Of a DNA stretch of 64,000 nt, positions 16,300 to 25,220 are shown one piece after another; the stretch's first letter is position 1, and every line of letters starts with the position of its first letter. The DNA is from Halothiobacillus diazotrophicus (GTDB lineage Bacteria; Pseudomonadota; Gammaproteobacteria; Halothiobacillales; Halothiobacillaceae). The position numbers were made by a program, and so were the translations under genes. The notes under the pieces are model-generated. The model did no database searches. It was given only the letters and a program-made list of their open reading frames with translations, and was not told the origin of the DNA. The stretch spans positions 1,933,001 through 1,997,000 of the forward strand of contig NZ_CP016027.1 of the NCBI RefSeq assembly GCF_001663815.1, written 5' to 3'.

Positions 16300-17255
16300 C
16301 GTTCGCCGCCCCGCTCTGGCTCCTCGCGCTGCTGCCGCTCCCCTGGGTCTGGCGCCAGATTCATCGTCGTTACGCCGCCCTGCCGGTCTCGCTGATGCTG
16401 CGCCACCCTGTGCTCGAACGGGAATCGGCACCGGAACAGCTGCCGCGTTCCGGCCGATGGGTACCCCTGCTCTGGACGCTGGCCCTGGCGGCACTGATCG
16501 GCGCGCTGAGCGGGCCGCAATGGCTTGGGGCCTGGATCAAACCACCGCCGCCCAGTCGCTCGATCCTGCTCCTGGTGGACGCCAGCCCCAGCATGAGCGC
16601 CAAGGACTTCCCCACCGGCGACGGACACTTCATCGCCCGGATGCAGGCCATGAAACAGGGGTTGATGCGCTTCATCAACGCGCGACCCCAGGATCGCTTC
16701 TCCCTGATCGTGGTCACGGACTCGGCGGGCAAACTCCTGCCGATGACGGGCGATCATCGCGCCCTCGCGTTCTGGATCCGGCAGTTGCGGGCCGGCGTCA
16801 ACGGCAGCGCGACCGCGCTGGGGGATGGCCTGGCCCTGGCGATCCGCGACATGACGGCCCGCAGTCACGCCGGCCAGCAACCGCCGCTGCTGATCGTCTG
16901 GACCGACGGCTTCAGTACCGGCGGCATCATGACCCCGGCCGAAGCCCTGGCGCTGGCCCGCGCCAACAAGATCCACATCTATACCGTCAATCTGGCGCCC
17001 GCCGGCAGCGCACCGGACGAGGGGCAACCGACCCTGGCCGAACTGGCCGATCTGAGTGGCGGGCGCCCCATTCTCGCGGGCGATCTTGCCGCCATGAACC
17101 GGGTGACCGACACCATCGCCCAACGTGAAGTGGCTGTGGCGGGCACGCCCGCCGTTCATCACCGCACGCCGCTGTACGGCGGCTTCCTGATCCTTGCCGC
17201 CCTGTTGATGCTGTCGGCGGGCGGCCTCGATCTCCGCCTCCGGGGTGGAACATGA
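16293..17255 (+). CDS. VWA-domain membrane protein (BatA-like)
   Basis: 320 residues. Two hydrophobic segments near the N-terminus (about 5-20 and 56-75), a periplasm- or cytoplasm-exposed von Willebrand A domain, and one membrane segment close to the C-terminus. The metal site is intact: DASPSMSAKD gives the D-x-S-x-S triad, and the later TALGDGLALAI and WTDGFSTGG provide the remaining positions. BatA-type proteins are linked to aerotolerance in Bacteroides and envelope stress elsewhere. The start overlaps the DUF4381 stop by 7 bp and its own stop overlaps the next start by 4 bp. Confidence 0.9.
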   Translation: MLTFAAPLWLLALLPLPWVWRQIHRRYAALPVSLMLRHPVLERESAPEQLPRSGRWVPLLWTLALAALIGALSGPQWLGAWIKPPPPSRSILLLVDASPSMSAKDFPTGDGHFIARMQAMKQGLMRFINARPQDRFSLIVVTDSAGKLLPMTGDHRALAFWIRQLRAGVNGSATALGDGLALAIRDMTARSHAGQQPPLLIVWTDGFSTGGIMTPAEALALARANKIHIYTVNLAPAGSAPDEGQPTLAELADLSGGRPILAGDLAAMNRVTDTIAQREVAVAGTPAVHHRTPLYGGFLILAALLMLSAGGLDLRLRGGT

Positions 17256-19111
17256 CGACCGCGTTCATCCATTATTTGGCATGGCTGTTCGATGCGTTCG
17301 GGCTGGGCGACGTCGCGGCCTGGCTGGGACAGACGCCCATCGCCCTGCCCAGCCTGGCACAACCGCTGTGGCTGCTCATCCTCCTTCCGCCGCTGGGATT
17401 GTTGCTGTGGCATCGATGGCAGCGACAGCGGCTGATCCGCTATGCCGATCCGGGCCTGTCACCGTGGGCGATGACGCGCCTGAGTCGGAATCAGTCGCCG
17501 CGCCGGCGGCAGGCAACCCTATGGCTCCTGGGATTGTTCTGGCTGCTGCTTGCCCTGGGTCTGGCGGACCCCCGCGTGCCGAAAGCGGACGGTGCGGCCA
17601 TGCAGGTGCAGCCGCCCATCCTGTTCGTCGTCGACGATTCGGCCGCAATGAGCGTCCAGGACGTCAGTCCCGATCGACTGTCCCGCAGCGTGCAGCTCAT
17701 CCGGCTGCTCCTGCCGCAACTCGGCCAGCGCCGCCTGGGTCTCATGGTCTACGCGGACCAGGCCGGGCTGCTCCTCCCGCCGTCGATCGATCCGGATCTG
17801 CTGCGCTACTTCCTCGAGCAGATCCCGTCCCTCGCCCATCCGGTGGTCGCCCCACAGCCCGATCAGGCCTTCGACGTCGCCGCCGAGCTCAGCGACCTGA
17901 AGGGCGGCGCCATCGTCTGGCTCACCAGCGCCGATCAGGCGAGCTTCGTCGGCGCGGCCGGCAGCCGGCAACTGGCTGCCGCGGAACAGCTCAAACGGCA
18001 TGGACTGCCGCTGTTCGCCATCAGCGAAGCCAGCGACGGCGGGCCCCTGATGGCCGAGGGACAACCCATCAAGGACAGTGAAGCCAACCCGATCATCAGC
18101 CGCCCCGCGCCCCAACGCGTCGAGGAATTGGCGCAGCTCACCGGGGGCGCGGCCATGTCGACCCGCACCCTGCCGGCCGATGCCGCCTTCCTGCTGGATC
18201 GGATCCGGCAGCTGCCCGATCTGCCCCCCCAAGGCCGGGCGCAGGACCAGACCCGATCGCTCCATGCGCTGCCTCTGTTGCTCGCCGTGCTCAGCCTGAT
18301 CGGCGCCGGGCTGCTGGGTCTGCCGCGCGCATCCGGGCGAGCGACCGGCAGCACCGTGCCGAGTCTGCTGGCCCTGACCACCGCGCTGATCCTCGGCAGC
18401 AGCCTGCCGCCACCGGCCCAGGCCGCCGACGGCGCCGCAACGCTGTCGCGCCAGGACAATCGACAACAGCTGGCGCAGGGCAATCAGGCCATGGCCCAGG
18501 GAGACTTTGCCCGGGCACAGGTTCTGCTGTCCGGCGCCAAGGGATTCCCGGCGCGGCTCGGTACCGGCATCGCCGCCTATCGACGTGCCGACTACCCCTT
18601 CGCCGTCACCCAGTTCCAGATGGCCCTGTGGCTGGCGCAGGCACCGGCCGAGCGCGCGCTCGCCCTGTTCAACCTGGGCGATGCCCTGGTGATGACCGGT
18701 CGCTACGATGCCGCCTTCGATGCGTTCTCCGCCGTGCTCGCCATCCAGCCAGACAATGAAAACGCGAAGAAAAACCGGGATCTTGTCGACAAATTCAGGA
18801 AAAAGACCAGCAAGAACGAGCAGGACAGCCCGAAGTTCAAGGGGTATCAGGCAGCGACCTACGGCTATTACCACGAACCGAAGACCAGCAAGATGGACAA
18901 GGAGATCCAGCAAAGCAGCGGCGGGGTGAATGGTGCCGGGGCAGCGACACCCCAGGCCGCCAAGCCAACCGCCCCCTTTGCGCTCACCGAAGCGATCGGC
19001 GCCAGCGCACGCAAGAAACTGGATCTGGTGAACGATCAGCCGGCGCCGTTGCTGGACGGGCTCCTCCGCCAGCAGCCCTACCATGCACTCGATACCGGAG
19101 CGGCGCCATGA
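17252..19111 (+). CDS. VWA plus TPR membrane protein (fused BatB/BatC-like)
   Basis: A 619-residue protein joining two functions that are separate in Bacteroides. Membrane segments lie near 30-55 and 90-110, then a VWA domain, another membrane segment (about 345-365) and a C-terminal part with TPR repeats (about 395-510; QGNQAMAQGDFARAQ, ALALFNLGDALVMTGRYDAA). The metal site reads VVDDSAAMS, so the second serine of the D-x-S-x-S triad is replaced by Ala. The tail after 515 is charged and probably disordered. Start and stop both overlap their neighbours by four bases (ATGA). Confidence 0.88.
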   Translation: MTTAFIHYLAWLFDAFGLGDVAAWLGQTPIALPSLAQPLWLLILLPPLGLLLWHRWQRQRLIRYADPGLSPWAMTRLSRNQSPRRRQATLWLLGLFWLLLALGLADPRVPKADGAAMQVQPPILFVVDDSAAMSVQDVSPDRLSRSVQLIRLLLPQLGQRRLGLMVYADQAGLLLPPSIDPDLLRYFLEQIPSLAHPVVAPQPDQAFDVAAELSDLKGGAIVWLTSADQASFVGAAGSRQLAAAEQLKRHGLPLFAISEASDGGPLMAEGQPIKDSEANPIISRPAPQRVEELAQLTGGAAMSTRTLPADAAFLLDRIRQLPDLPPQGRAQDQTRSLHALPLLLAVLSLIGAGLLGLPRASGRATGSTVPSLLALTTALILGSSLPPPAQAADGAATLSRQDNRQQLAQGNQAMAQGDFARAQVLLSGAKGFPARLGTGIAAYRRADYPFAVTQFQMALWLAQAPAERALALFNLGDALVMTGRYDAAFDAFSAVLAIQPDNENAKKNRDLVDKFRKKTSKNEQDSPKFKGYQAATYGYYHEPKTSKMDKEIQQSSGGVNGAGAATPQAAKPTAPFALTEAIGASARKKLDLVNDQPAPLLDGLLRQQPYHALDTGAAP

Positions 19112-20526
19112 ACGCCCCCATGGCCCGGCTGATCCGCGACCTGACTCTGGGCGCGCTGCTCGGGATCGCCGGCCTGGCGGCGGCCCAGGCCTTCGATATT
19201 CCGACACCCGCCAACCAGCCTTCGGCCCAGTCGTCGGCGATGACCGCCACGCAACCGCACACGCAGGGGCCCATCGTGCCTCTGCCGCCGACGGAGGATC
19301 TCGTCAGCGCGTCGGGTGCCGGAGAACTTCCGGAAGGCGTCACGGTAGAAACCGATATCGCCCCGACCGCGGGCGGCCTGCTGGTCCGCGCTCCGTTTCT
19401 GGTCACGCTGACCATTCTGGACCGGACGCGCTCGCTGACCGACCACCGCCTCCATCGACCGCACGGCGACGCGTTCGTGACCCGACGGATCAGCATCGAC
19501 CAGAAGCTCGTCAACCTGAATGGCCGACTGGTCAACCGCTATGTGTACCGGTTCGCGGTCACCCCCCTGCAACCCGGCACCGCCGTGCTCTCGTTCGCCG
19601 AAATGACCTTCCGCACGGTCGGCAGCGGTGAAACGCCCTATACCTTCATGCCCGTGGCGCGTCAGCTGAGCATTCGTCCCCTGCCGGGCTACTGGCCGGA
19701 ATACCTGCCGGTGGCGCCGAAACTGAGCATTCGGGCCGACGACCTGCCGCCGTTATCGGCCGGGCAACCCGTCGACTGGCATCTGCGCGTCACCGGCGAA
19801 GGCCTCACGGCCCAGGCCCTGCAGAAGATGCTGGACGAACAATTGCTCAGCCCCGCCCATCTGCGTGTGGGCACGCCCGAGATTCGGCTCGCCACCGACA
19901 CCCCGGTCCCCGCGGACGACCTCCTGGCCGAGACCTACAGTATCCGCATCCCCCTGCTACCCGCGCCTGCGGGACAGGACACCACCGAAGCGAAACTCCC
20001 CGAACTGCGCCTGCCTTATCTGGACAGCCGCGCCGCAGAACCCGGCCAGCAGCTGCGCTACGCGGCGCTGGCCCCGCAAACCCTGCATTGGGCACCATCG
20101 ACCGGGCAACGCGTGCTGGGCGGCATCGGTTATTGGTGGTGGCGCATCGGGGTGATGCTGCTGCTGGTTTATGCGGGTGCCTACGGCGTCCGCGATCTCC
20201 GGCGCCGCTGGGCGATCCGCCAACGCTACCGTGCGGCGCAGGCCCGACTGGCGGCTTGCGCCGATCCGCAGGCGCTGCTACGCACCCTGCGTCAGGAAAC
20301 CGGGTTGCCCAGCGTGGGCCAGATGATCGACCGCGCGCCCAACCCGCGCTTCATGGCGGCGGTCAAGGCATTGGATCGGCTCTGTTATCGTCCCGAAAAT
20401 GCCAGCCTCGACGCAACCGACAGCGCGCATGTGGCATTCCCGTCGGTGCGCGACGAACTCGTCCGTTGGCTACCCCGGGTCTTTTTCCAGGCAGTCGCCC
20501 CGGGGCATCGCCAAGGTCATCATTAG
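19108..20526 (+). CDS. BatD-like periplasmic protein with C-terminal membrane anchor
   Basis: 472 residues. An N-terminal signal (cleavage probably after AQA, residue 28) is followed by a large beta-rich exported part containing the paired arguments seen in BatD (VNLNGRLVNRYVYRFAV, FAEMTFRTVG) and one membrane segment around 350-370 (WWRIGVMLLLVYAGAYGV). The C-terminal 95 residues are cytosolic and helical. It closes the MoxR/Bat operon. Its function is presumed to be to hold the VWA subunits on the periplasmic side. Confidence 0.8.
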   Translation: MNAPMARLIRDLTLGALLGIAGLAAAQAFDIPTPANQPSAQSSAMTATQPHTQGPIVPLPPTEDLVSASGAGELPEGVTVETDIAPTAGGLLVRAPFLVTLTILDRTRSLTDHRLHRPHGDAFVTRRISIDQKLVNLNGRLVNRYVYRFAVTPLQPGTAVLSFAEMTFRTVGSGETPYTFMPVARQLSIRPLPGYWPEYLPVAPKLSIRADDLPPLSAGQPVDWHLRVTGEGLTAQALQKMLDEQLLSPAHLRVGTPEIRLATDTPVPADDLLAETYSIRIPLLPAPAGQDTTEAKLPELRLPYLDSRAAEPGQQLRYAALAPQTLHWAPSTGQRVLGGIGYWWWRIGVMLLLVYAGAYGVRDLRRRWAIRQRYRAAQARLAACADPQALLRTLRQETGLPSVGQMIDRAPNPRFMAAVKALDRLCYRPENASLDATDSAHVAFPSVRDELVRWLPRVFFQAVAPGHRQGHH

Positions 20527-20546
20527 GGTCAGTACCAGGGTACGCA

Positions 20547-20618
20547 CCAGGAATCTGGTCAAGAGTCTGGCCAGGAATCTGGCCAGGAATCTGGCTAGGA
20601 ATCTGACGAGGAATAACG
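20547..20618. repeat. 12-bp tandem repeat, six copies
   Basis: Six adjacent 12-bp units with consensus CCAGGAATCTGG cover 20547-20618. Units at 20547, 20571 and 20583 are identical; the others differ by one to several bases, becoming worse toward the right. The array fills the space between the convergent BatD-like and inositol-monophosphatase-family genes. Each unit is itself a near-palindrome (CCAG...CTGG). Confidence 0.9.
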
Positions 20619-20634
20619 CCGGACCGGCGACGGA

Positions 20635-21453
20635 TCAGCCGAGGGCTGCCAACCACTCGGCCATCAGCGCCGGGCTGACCGCCGCCACCGCCGATCGGGG
20701 GGCTAGGGCGAGTACCGCATCGGGTTCGTCCCGCGTCCCGTCCAGCTGCGCGGACTCGGCCCCGGCCTCCAGCGCGATCAACTGACCGGCAGCATAATCC
20801 CAGGGTTTCTGCTTGCCATGGACGTAGACCTGGGTTCGGCCCGCCGCCAGCCAGCACCAGTCCAGCGCGACCGAGCCGATCGAGCGCTGCGACCCGAAAG
20901 GCGCTTCGCTGGCGAGCCGACAGGCCAGGGGCTTGGGCAGCCGCTTGAAGTCCACCGTCGCCAGACAGCGGGCCAGCGGAATCGCCGGCAGCGGACGGAC
21001 GTCCAGCCGGGAATCGTTCAGGAAGGCGCCGGCACCGCGCCGGGCATGGAAGAGTTCGTCCCGAACCGGATCGTAGACCAGCCCGGCCGCGACGCGCCCC
21101 CGGTCCAGCAGCACGAGCGTGAGGGAGAACACGGGAAATCCCGCCCGGAAGTTGCTGGTGCCGTCCAGAGGATCGACCACCCAGAGCGACTGCGTGCCCG
21201 CGAGGCAGGCCGCCCACGCCGCATCCTGCTCGGCCTCGCTCATCTCCTCGCCCAGAAACCCCACGCCGGGAAAGCGCTCGGCCAACCAGCCCTGCACGGC
21301 GGCCTGCACGGCATGGTCGACCGCCGTGACCCAGCTGCCGTCCGCCTTGGTCTCGACGGCTGTGGCGCCGGCCAACATGTGCTGCCGGGCGATGTCCCGC
21401 ATCTGCGCCTGGATCGCCCGCCAATCGGTATCGTTCAACGTAAAAGCCGTCAT
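20635..21453 (-). CDS. inositol-monophosphatase family phosphatase
   Basis: A 272-residue Mg-dependent phosphatase. The metal-binding motifs are all present: GEEMSE (near 69-74), WVVDPLDGTSNF (about 89-100) and the second motif WDYAAGQLIALEAGA near 220. The family includes SuhB/IMPase, CysQ (3'-phosphoadenosine 5'-phosphate phosphatase) and fructose-1,6-bisphosphatase-like forms. In a sulfur-metabolising organism a PAP phosphatase role is attractive, but the sequence does not decide. It is convergent with the BatD-like gene, which ends about 110 bp away across the 12-bp array. Confidence 0.88.
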   Translation of the reverse strand: MTAFTLNDTDWRAIQAQMRDIARQHMLAGATAVETKADGSWVTAVDHAVQAAVQGWLAERFPGVGFLGEEMSEAEQDAAWAACLAGTQSLWVVDPLDGTSNFRAGFPVFSLTLVLLDRGRVAAGLVYDPVRDELFHARRGAGAFLNDSRLDVRPLPAIPLARCLATVDFKRLPKPLACRLASEAPFGSQRSIGSVALDWCWLAAGRTQVYVHGKQKPWDYAAGQLIALEAGAESAQLDGTRDEPDAVLALAPRSAVAAVSPALMAEWLAALG

Positions 21454-21549
21454 CGCTGCCCCTGAAGTCCTGGTGTTTCCTGATCAGGGCGGAACGATAG
21501 CAAAGGCGGCCCGGGGGATCGAGCCGTCGGCCCCATTCCAGACAACCAA

Positions 21550-21577
21550 AATCCCGGGCGCTGTCGCGTCCGGGATT
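21550..21577 (-). terminator. hairpin terminator after the sulfurtransferase gene
   Basis: AATCCCGG at 21550-21557 pairs with CCGGGATT at 21570-21577. On the minus strand the stem is followed by TTGGTTG, a weak T-rich tract. It lies 25-50 bp beyond the stop of the minus-strand rhodanese gene and before the next gene on that strand. Confidence 0.6.
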
Positions 21578-21602
21578 GGCGCCTCGGCAAGCAGTCGGTG
21601 GG

Positions 21603-22607
21603 TCAGAGACCGACGACAGGCTGGCCCTTGTTTTCCCAGGTGTAGATCGAACCGGCATACTCGCGGACGTGGTGCAGTCCCATGATGCGATTCAGGATGA
21701 ACCAGGCACCGGCGGCATACTGTCCCGTATTGCAATACACGATGGCGGGCGACACCTTGCCGAGATGCAACGCACGAACCGCCGCATGGTAATGCGCGGC
21801 GTTCATGTACCGCCAGGAGCCATCCTCGGCCCGGAAATAGAGCGCCTCGGCAGGCAGCGCACGTGCGCCGCGAATGTGGCCCAATTCCGGAACAACCGGG
21901 CTTTTGGCAATCCCGATGAATTCGGAGAGGGGCCGGGCATCCAGAATCGACTCGTGGGACCGCTGCGCTGCCTTGACCTGCTTGGTGGTCGCGATCAGAT
22001 CATGCCGTTCCTTGCCCGCCAGCCACTTGCTGGAATCCATGGGTACGATGGCATCGACCACCACGGGATACCCTGCCGCCAGCCAGGCGTGCGTGCCGCC
22101 GTTGAGAATGGCCACCTGATCGGCTGGCACGCCGAAGGTTTCGAGTTCGAGCGCAAGAAATGCGGCTTCCTGCAGCGAAATGGCATCGTCACCCGTCGGC
22201 GCGAGCACGATGGGCTTGCCGTTTTCCAGCACGGAAGTCCGCATCACGACCTGGAACTCTTCGGCCGTCGGGAACTGGAAGTCGAGTTTCTTGCCTTCCA
22301 CCGTTCGCTTGACGCGCAACGCCCAGAAATTCACGGACAGAGCATCCGGAATATGGCCGCCACTCAGCTGCAGAACCTTCTTACCCTTGATGGTGATGTA
22401 TTTCGGGTTGTCCATCAGACCGTCGAGATCGTCCCGGATATCGACGATCTGGACGGACTTGGCATGATCGTGCAGCCACTGCACGGTGACCAGGGGCCCG
22501 GGCAACACCGTCGATTCGGCAGCCCGAGCCTGCCCGATGCCCATCACCGTGGTCATCAACAGCATCAAGGGGATACCCCAGGGCATCCGGGTGGGTTTCT
22601 GATTCAT
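21603..22607 (-). CDS. periplasmic two-domain sulfurtransferase (rhodanese)
   Basis: 334 residues with a signal peptide (hydrophobic PWGIPLMLLMTTVMGIG, cleavage after ARA near 29; an internal ATG at residue 8 gives a shorter n-region). Two rhodanese domains follow. The active Cys is C292 in the loop YCNTGQYAAGA of the second domain; the first domain has no Cys at the matching place, as is normal. Such enzymes move sulfane sulfur from thiosulfate or a persulfide to cyanide or a thiol carrier. Export to the periplasm fits thiosulfate handling in a sulfur oxidiser. The gene is monocistronic, with its own terminator. Confidence 0.87.
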   Translation of the reverse strand: MNQKPTRMPWGIPLMLLMTTVMGIGQARAAESTVLPGPLVTVQWLHDHAKSVQIVDIRDDLDGLMDNPKYITIKGKKVLQLSGGHIPDALSVNFWALRVKRTVEGKKLDFQFPTAEEFQVVMRTSVLENGKPIVLAPTGDDAISLQEAAFLALELETFGVPADQVAILNGGTHAWLAAGYPVVVDAIVPMDSSKWLAGKERHDLIATTKQVKAAQRSHESILDARPLSEFIGIAKSPVVPELGHIRGARALPAEALYFRAEDGSWRYMNAAHYHAAVRALHLGKVSPAIVYCNTGQYAAGAWFILNRIMGLHHVREYAGSIYTWENKGQPVVGL

Positions 22608-22849
22608 GGCCGGCTCCTCACTTGTGTTTCGTTTTGAATGACGGCGGATGCGAACGATCCTCCGGAATCACTCTGTGACAAGTAAAAAGCGCACTCAACC
22701 AAATGTTTTTACTGGGCCAATCGAGGTCGTAAATAATATGAAATACTAATAAATAACCAGGAAACATTCTGTGTCCGGCACTGGGACGATCCGAAGAACC
22801 CAAATAAACAGGTTCAAGGACGAAGCGCCCTCGACAAATGACGGAACAG
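22608..22849. other. upstream region of the sulfurtransferase gene, no gene seen
   Basis: An AT-richer stretch of about 240 bp. The part 22700-22760 has several A/T-rich hexamers that could serve as a -10 box for the minus-strand sulfurtransferase gene, but no pair with a good -35 box was fixed. No frame is convincingly coding. Confidence 0.4.
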
Positions 22850-22961
22850 TCCAAGCTCATTGACCCAAGCTCATTGACCCAAGCTCATTGACCCAAGCTC
22901 ATTGACCCAAGCTCATTGACCCAGGTTAATTGACCCAGGTTAATTGACCCAAGTTAGTTGA
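22850..22961. repeat. 14-bp tandem repeat, eight copies, each with a TTGACC
   Basis: Eight back-to-back 14-bp units cover 22850-22961. Units 1-5 read CCCAAGCTCATTGA (the first begins TCC), units 6 and 7 read CCCAGGTTAATTGA and unit 8 reads CCCAAGTTAGTTGA. Every junction creates TTGACC, identical in five of six positions to a sigma-70 -35 box. The array lies 190 bp before the AI-2E transporter gene and about 240 bp from the start of the sulfurtransferase gene. Confidence 0.95.
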
Positions 22962-23153
22962 TGAGAAACGAACGCACGACACGACGATCGGGCGGGCGCT
23001 GTCGGTTTTGCAGGATGGCCAGAAAGGCACGCACAATATTTTTCGTCGACCTATACTCCTCGCAACGCGCCCCGGATCCTGCATCTCGATAACACAGGAC
23101 GCAGCCGACGCACGGAATCCCGACACCCCATCAACTCCCGGACAGTGAACACC

Positions 23154-24218
23154 ATGGAACCGAGCGCACTCAGACTCCCCGTGTGGGGGCTATTCATCGG
23201 CCTCATCGTCGCCTTTCTGGAGGTCGCGCACTCGATTTTCATCCCGATCTTCTTCGCGATCTTCGCCGCTTTCATCCTGAGCCCGATCGTGCATTTTCTC
23301 CATCGATGGCACCTGCCACGCACCATCAGCAGCGCCCTGATCATCGTGCTCTTCACCGTCGGAATCGGTGCGCTGTTCAACTATCTGTCCGAACCCATCA
23401 GCGTCTGGATGGAGCGCCTACCCACGGAATTGAAGCATGTCGAGAAGAAGCTCATCGTCGTGCGTCATTCGATCCAGAACGTTCAGGAAACCACCGAAAA
23501 GATCGACGCCATCTCGTCGTCGGTGGGCGTACCCACCGCACGGAACAAGGTCGTCACGGTCAAACCGCCTTCCGTCCTGAATCGATTGCTGAACAACACA
23601 CAGAGCTTTCTCGTGAGCCTGATTTCAACCGTGGTGCTGATCTACCTGCTGCTGGCCTTCGGAGAGGATCTGGCCAACACGGCACGCAACGTGTGGCGGA
23701 ACACGGGTTATCAGGAAATATTCGTGCGCATCGCACAGGATGCGCGACGCAAGGTCAGTCATTACCTGCTGCTCATCACCGTCATCAATATCGGGCTGGG
23801 GGTCTGCGTGAGTCTGGTCATGTGGGTCACGGGGATGCCGAATCCCGTGATCTGGGGGATTTCGGCCACCATCCTGAACTACATCCCCTACATCGGTCCG
23901 GCCATCAACCTCGCCATCGTGCTGGCCGTCTCCCTGCTGACCTTCAACAACCTCGGGGCCGTCCTGCTGCCGCCGTCGCTGCTACTTCTGCTGAACATCA
24001 TCGAAGGGCAGTTCATCCAGCCGATCTTTGCGGGGAAGATGTTCATCATCAACCCCATCCTGATCTTCGTATCGGTCCTGTTCTGGGGGTGGCTGTGGGG
24101 CGTCGCCGGGGTATTCCTGGCCGTACCGATCCTGATGGTCCTGAAAATCGCGGTCGACCACACCCGGCTCCACCGCACCCAGCTGCGCGGTGAAGCGGCG
24201 CTGACCGCGGACGAGTGA
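23154..24218 (+). CDS. AI-2E family transporter
   Basis: A 354-residue polytopic membrane protein. It has about seven or eight hydrophobic segments, a charged loop between about 85 and 145 (VEKKLIVVRHSIQNVQETTEKI), and the C-terminal block GMPNPVIWGISATILNYIPYIG, the family signature (proline-rich NYIPYIGP). Family members include the autoinducer-2 exporter TqsA and Na+/H+ antiporters, so the substrate is open. The ATG at 23154 is preferred; a GTG at 23145 would add three residues. Confidence 0.9.
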   Translation: MEPSALRLPVWGLFIGLIVAFLEVAHSIFIPIFFAIFAAFILSPIVHFLHRWHLPRTISSALIIVLFTVGIGALFNYLSEPISVWMERLPTELKHVEKKLIVVRHSIQNVQETTEKIDAISSSVGVPTARNKVVTVKPPSVLNRLLNNTQSFLVSLISTVVLIYLLLAFGEDLANTARNVWRNTGYQEIFVRIAQDARRKVSHYLLLITVINIGLGVCVSLVMWVTGMPNPVIWGISATILNYIPYIGPAINLAIVLAVSLLTFNNLGAVLLPPSLLLLLNIIEGQFIQPIFAGKMFIINPILIFVSVLFWGWLWGVAGVFLAVPILMVLKIAVDHTRLHRTQLRGEAALTADE

Positions 24219-24228
24219 CGCCGGTCCC

Positions 24229-25026
24229 TCAGACCCAGCTGTCGTCGTCCCCACCACCGAAGAATCCGTCCCCTAAGAATCCGTCGAATGGGCCACCGCC
24301 CGAATCATCGTCCGCGCTGTTCCCGAATCCCGGATCGAAACCGTCATCGTTCAGGCTCGCATACTGCGGGTCGATCGGATCGGCGGCAGGATCGTCGAAG
24401 CCATCGTTGGGCAAGTTGTTCGACCAACCGGCATCAGCCGTGTCCATCCCGGCCCCGTTCATATCAGTACCGTAGAAATTCTCGGTGATATTCGTGACCT
24501 CGGTCGGTTCCGCCATGCCGGACCAGTCATTGCCCCCCATGAATCCCTGACCGCCGCCCATCAGGTGCTCGATACCCTGGAACAGCAACGCCCCGCCGAT
24601 CACGCCCGTCGCCGTCGCCGCGGCCGTACCCAGAAACGAGCCGCCACCCAACCCGCGGCCGGCAGGCGCGGCAGCCACCGATGGGCCTGCGGTCGGCTGC
24701 GCCGATGTCTGGGCGGCCGCAGGAGAGATGGCCTGGCCATAGACATTGGTCGCGCCCGTCGAAGACGAACCGAGAAAGCTGCCACCGGCCGGCGATGCGG
24801 GCGCATTCCGCTCCAGTTCGCCGATGCGCGCCTGCGCGCTCTGCAGCGCCTGTTCGAGCAGCAGGTGCCGCTGCACAAGGAGATAGGCGATGTCCGGTCG
24901 CTGGGCCAATGCCTGATGGATCAGCCGATCGGCTTCCGCATCCTTGGCCTGCGACGCCAGTTCAGCGGCCGCCTGGTCCAGATTGCGGAGCAGGGTCGTC
25001 AACAGGGTCTGTTCTTGCGCGTTCAT
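24229..25026 (-). CDS. DUF2076 protein
   Basis: 265 residues. The N-terminal part (about 1-75, MNAQEQTLLTTLLRNL, then QRPDIAYLLVQRHLLLEQAL) is the DUF2076 helical domain. It is followed by low-complexity linkers with two GGSFLG elements, a short hydrophobic stretch (TATGVIGGALLFQGIEHLMGG) and an acidic Asp/Gly/Pro-rich tail ending GGGDDDSWV. DUF2076 proteins are described as periplasmic ligand-binding sensor-like, but no export signal is visible here. The start at 25026 is chosen because the domain begins there; upstream residues are unrelated. Convergent with the AI-2E transporter, 10 bp apart. Confidence 0.85.
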   Translation of the reverse strand: MNAQEQTLLTTLLRNLDQAAAELASQAKDAEADRLIHQALAQRPDIAYLLVQRHLLLEQALQSAQARIGELERNAPASPAGGSFLGSSSTGATNVYGQAISPAAAQTSAQPTAGPSVAAAPAGRGLGGGSFLGTAAATATGVIGGALLFQGIEHLMGGGQGFMGGNDWSGMAEPTEVTNITENFYGTDMNGAGMDTADAGWSNNLPNDGFDDPAADPIDPQYASLNDDGFDPGFGNSADDDSGGGPFDGFLGDGFFGGGDDDSWV

Positions 25027-25220
25027 GGTTGCCCTCACATGCGAGTCATCGTGGTTCCTTTGAGTTCGATCTGCCCGGTACGGTTCCCCGAGGCAGGACG
25101 AATCTTGGCAGACACCCTGCACTCATGCGATATCCGACCCAATCCTGCAAAAGATAGGTAGCCAATCTATAATAATTCTCCCTGGTTCCGAACCACCCCG
25201 CGACCCATCCGAGCGAAATC

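Noticed and set aside
17519..19207. A 562-codon minus-strand frame opposite the VWA/TPR gene
   Set aside because: Same overlap effect in GC-rich DNA; the plus-strand genes have clear domains and coupled start and stop codons.
22850..22961. A possible CRISPR array
   Set aside because: Units are directly adjacent, 14 bp long and without spacers, and no cas gene is present.
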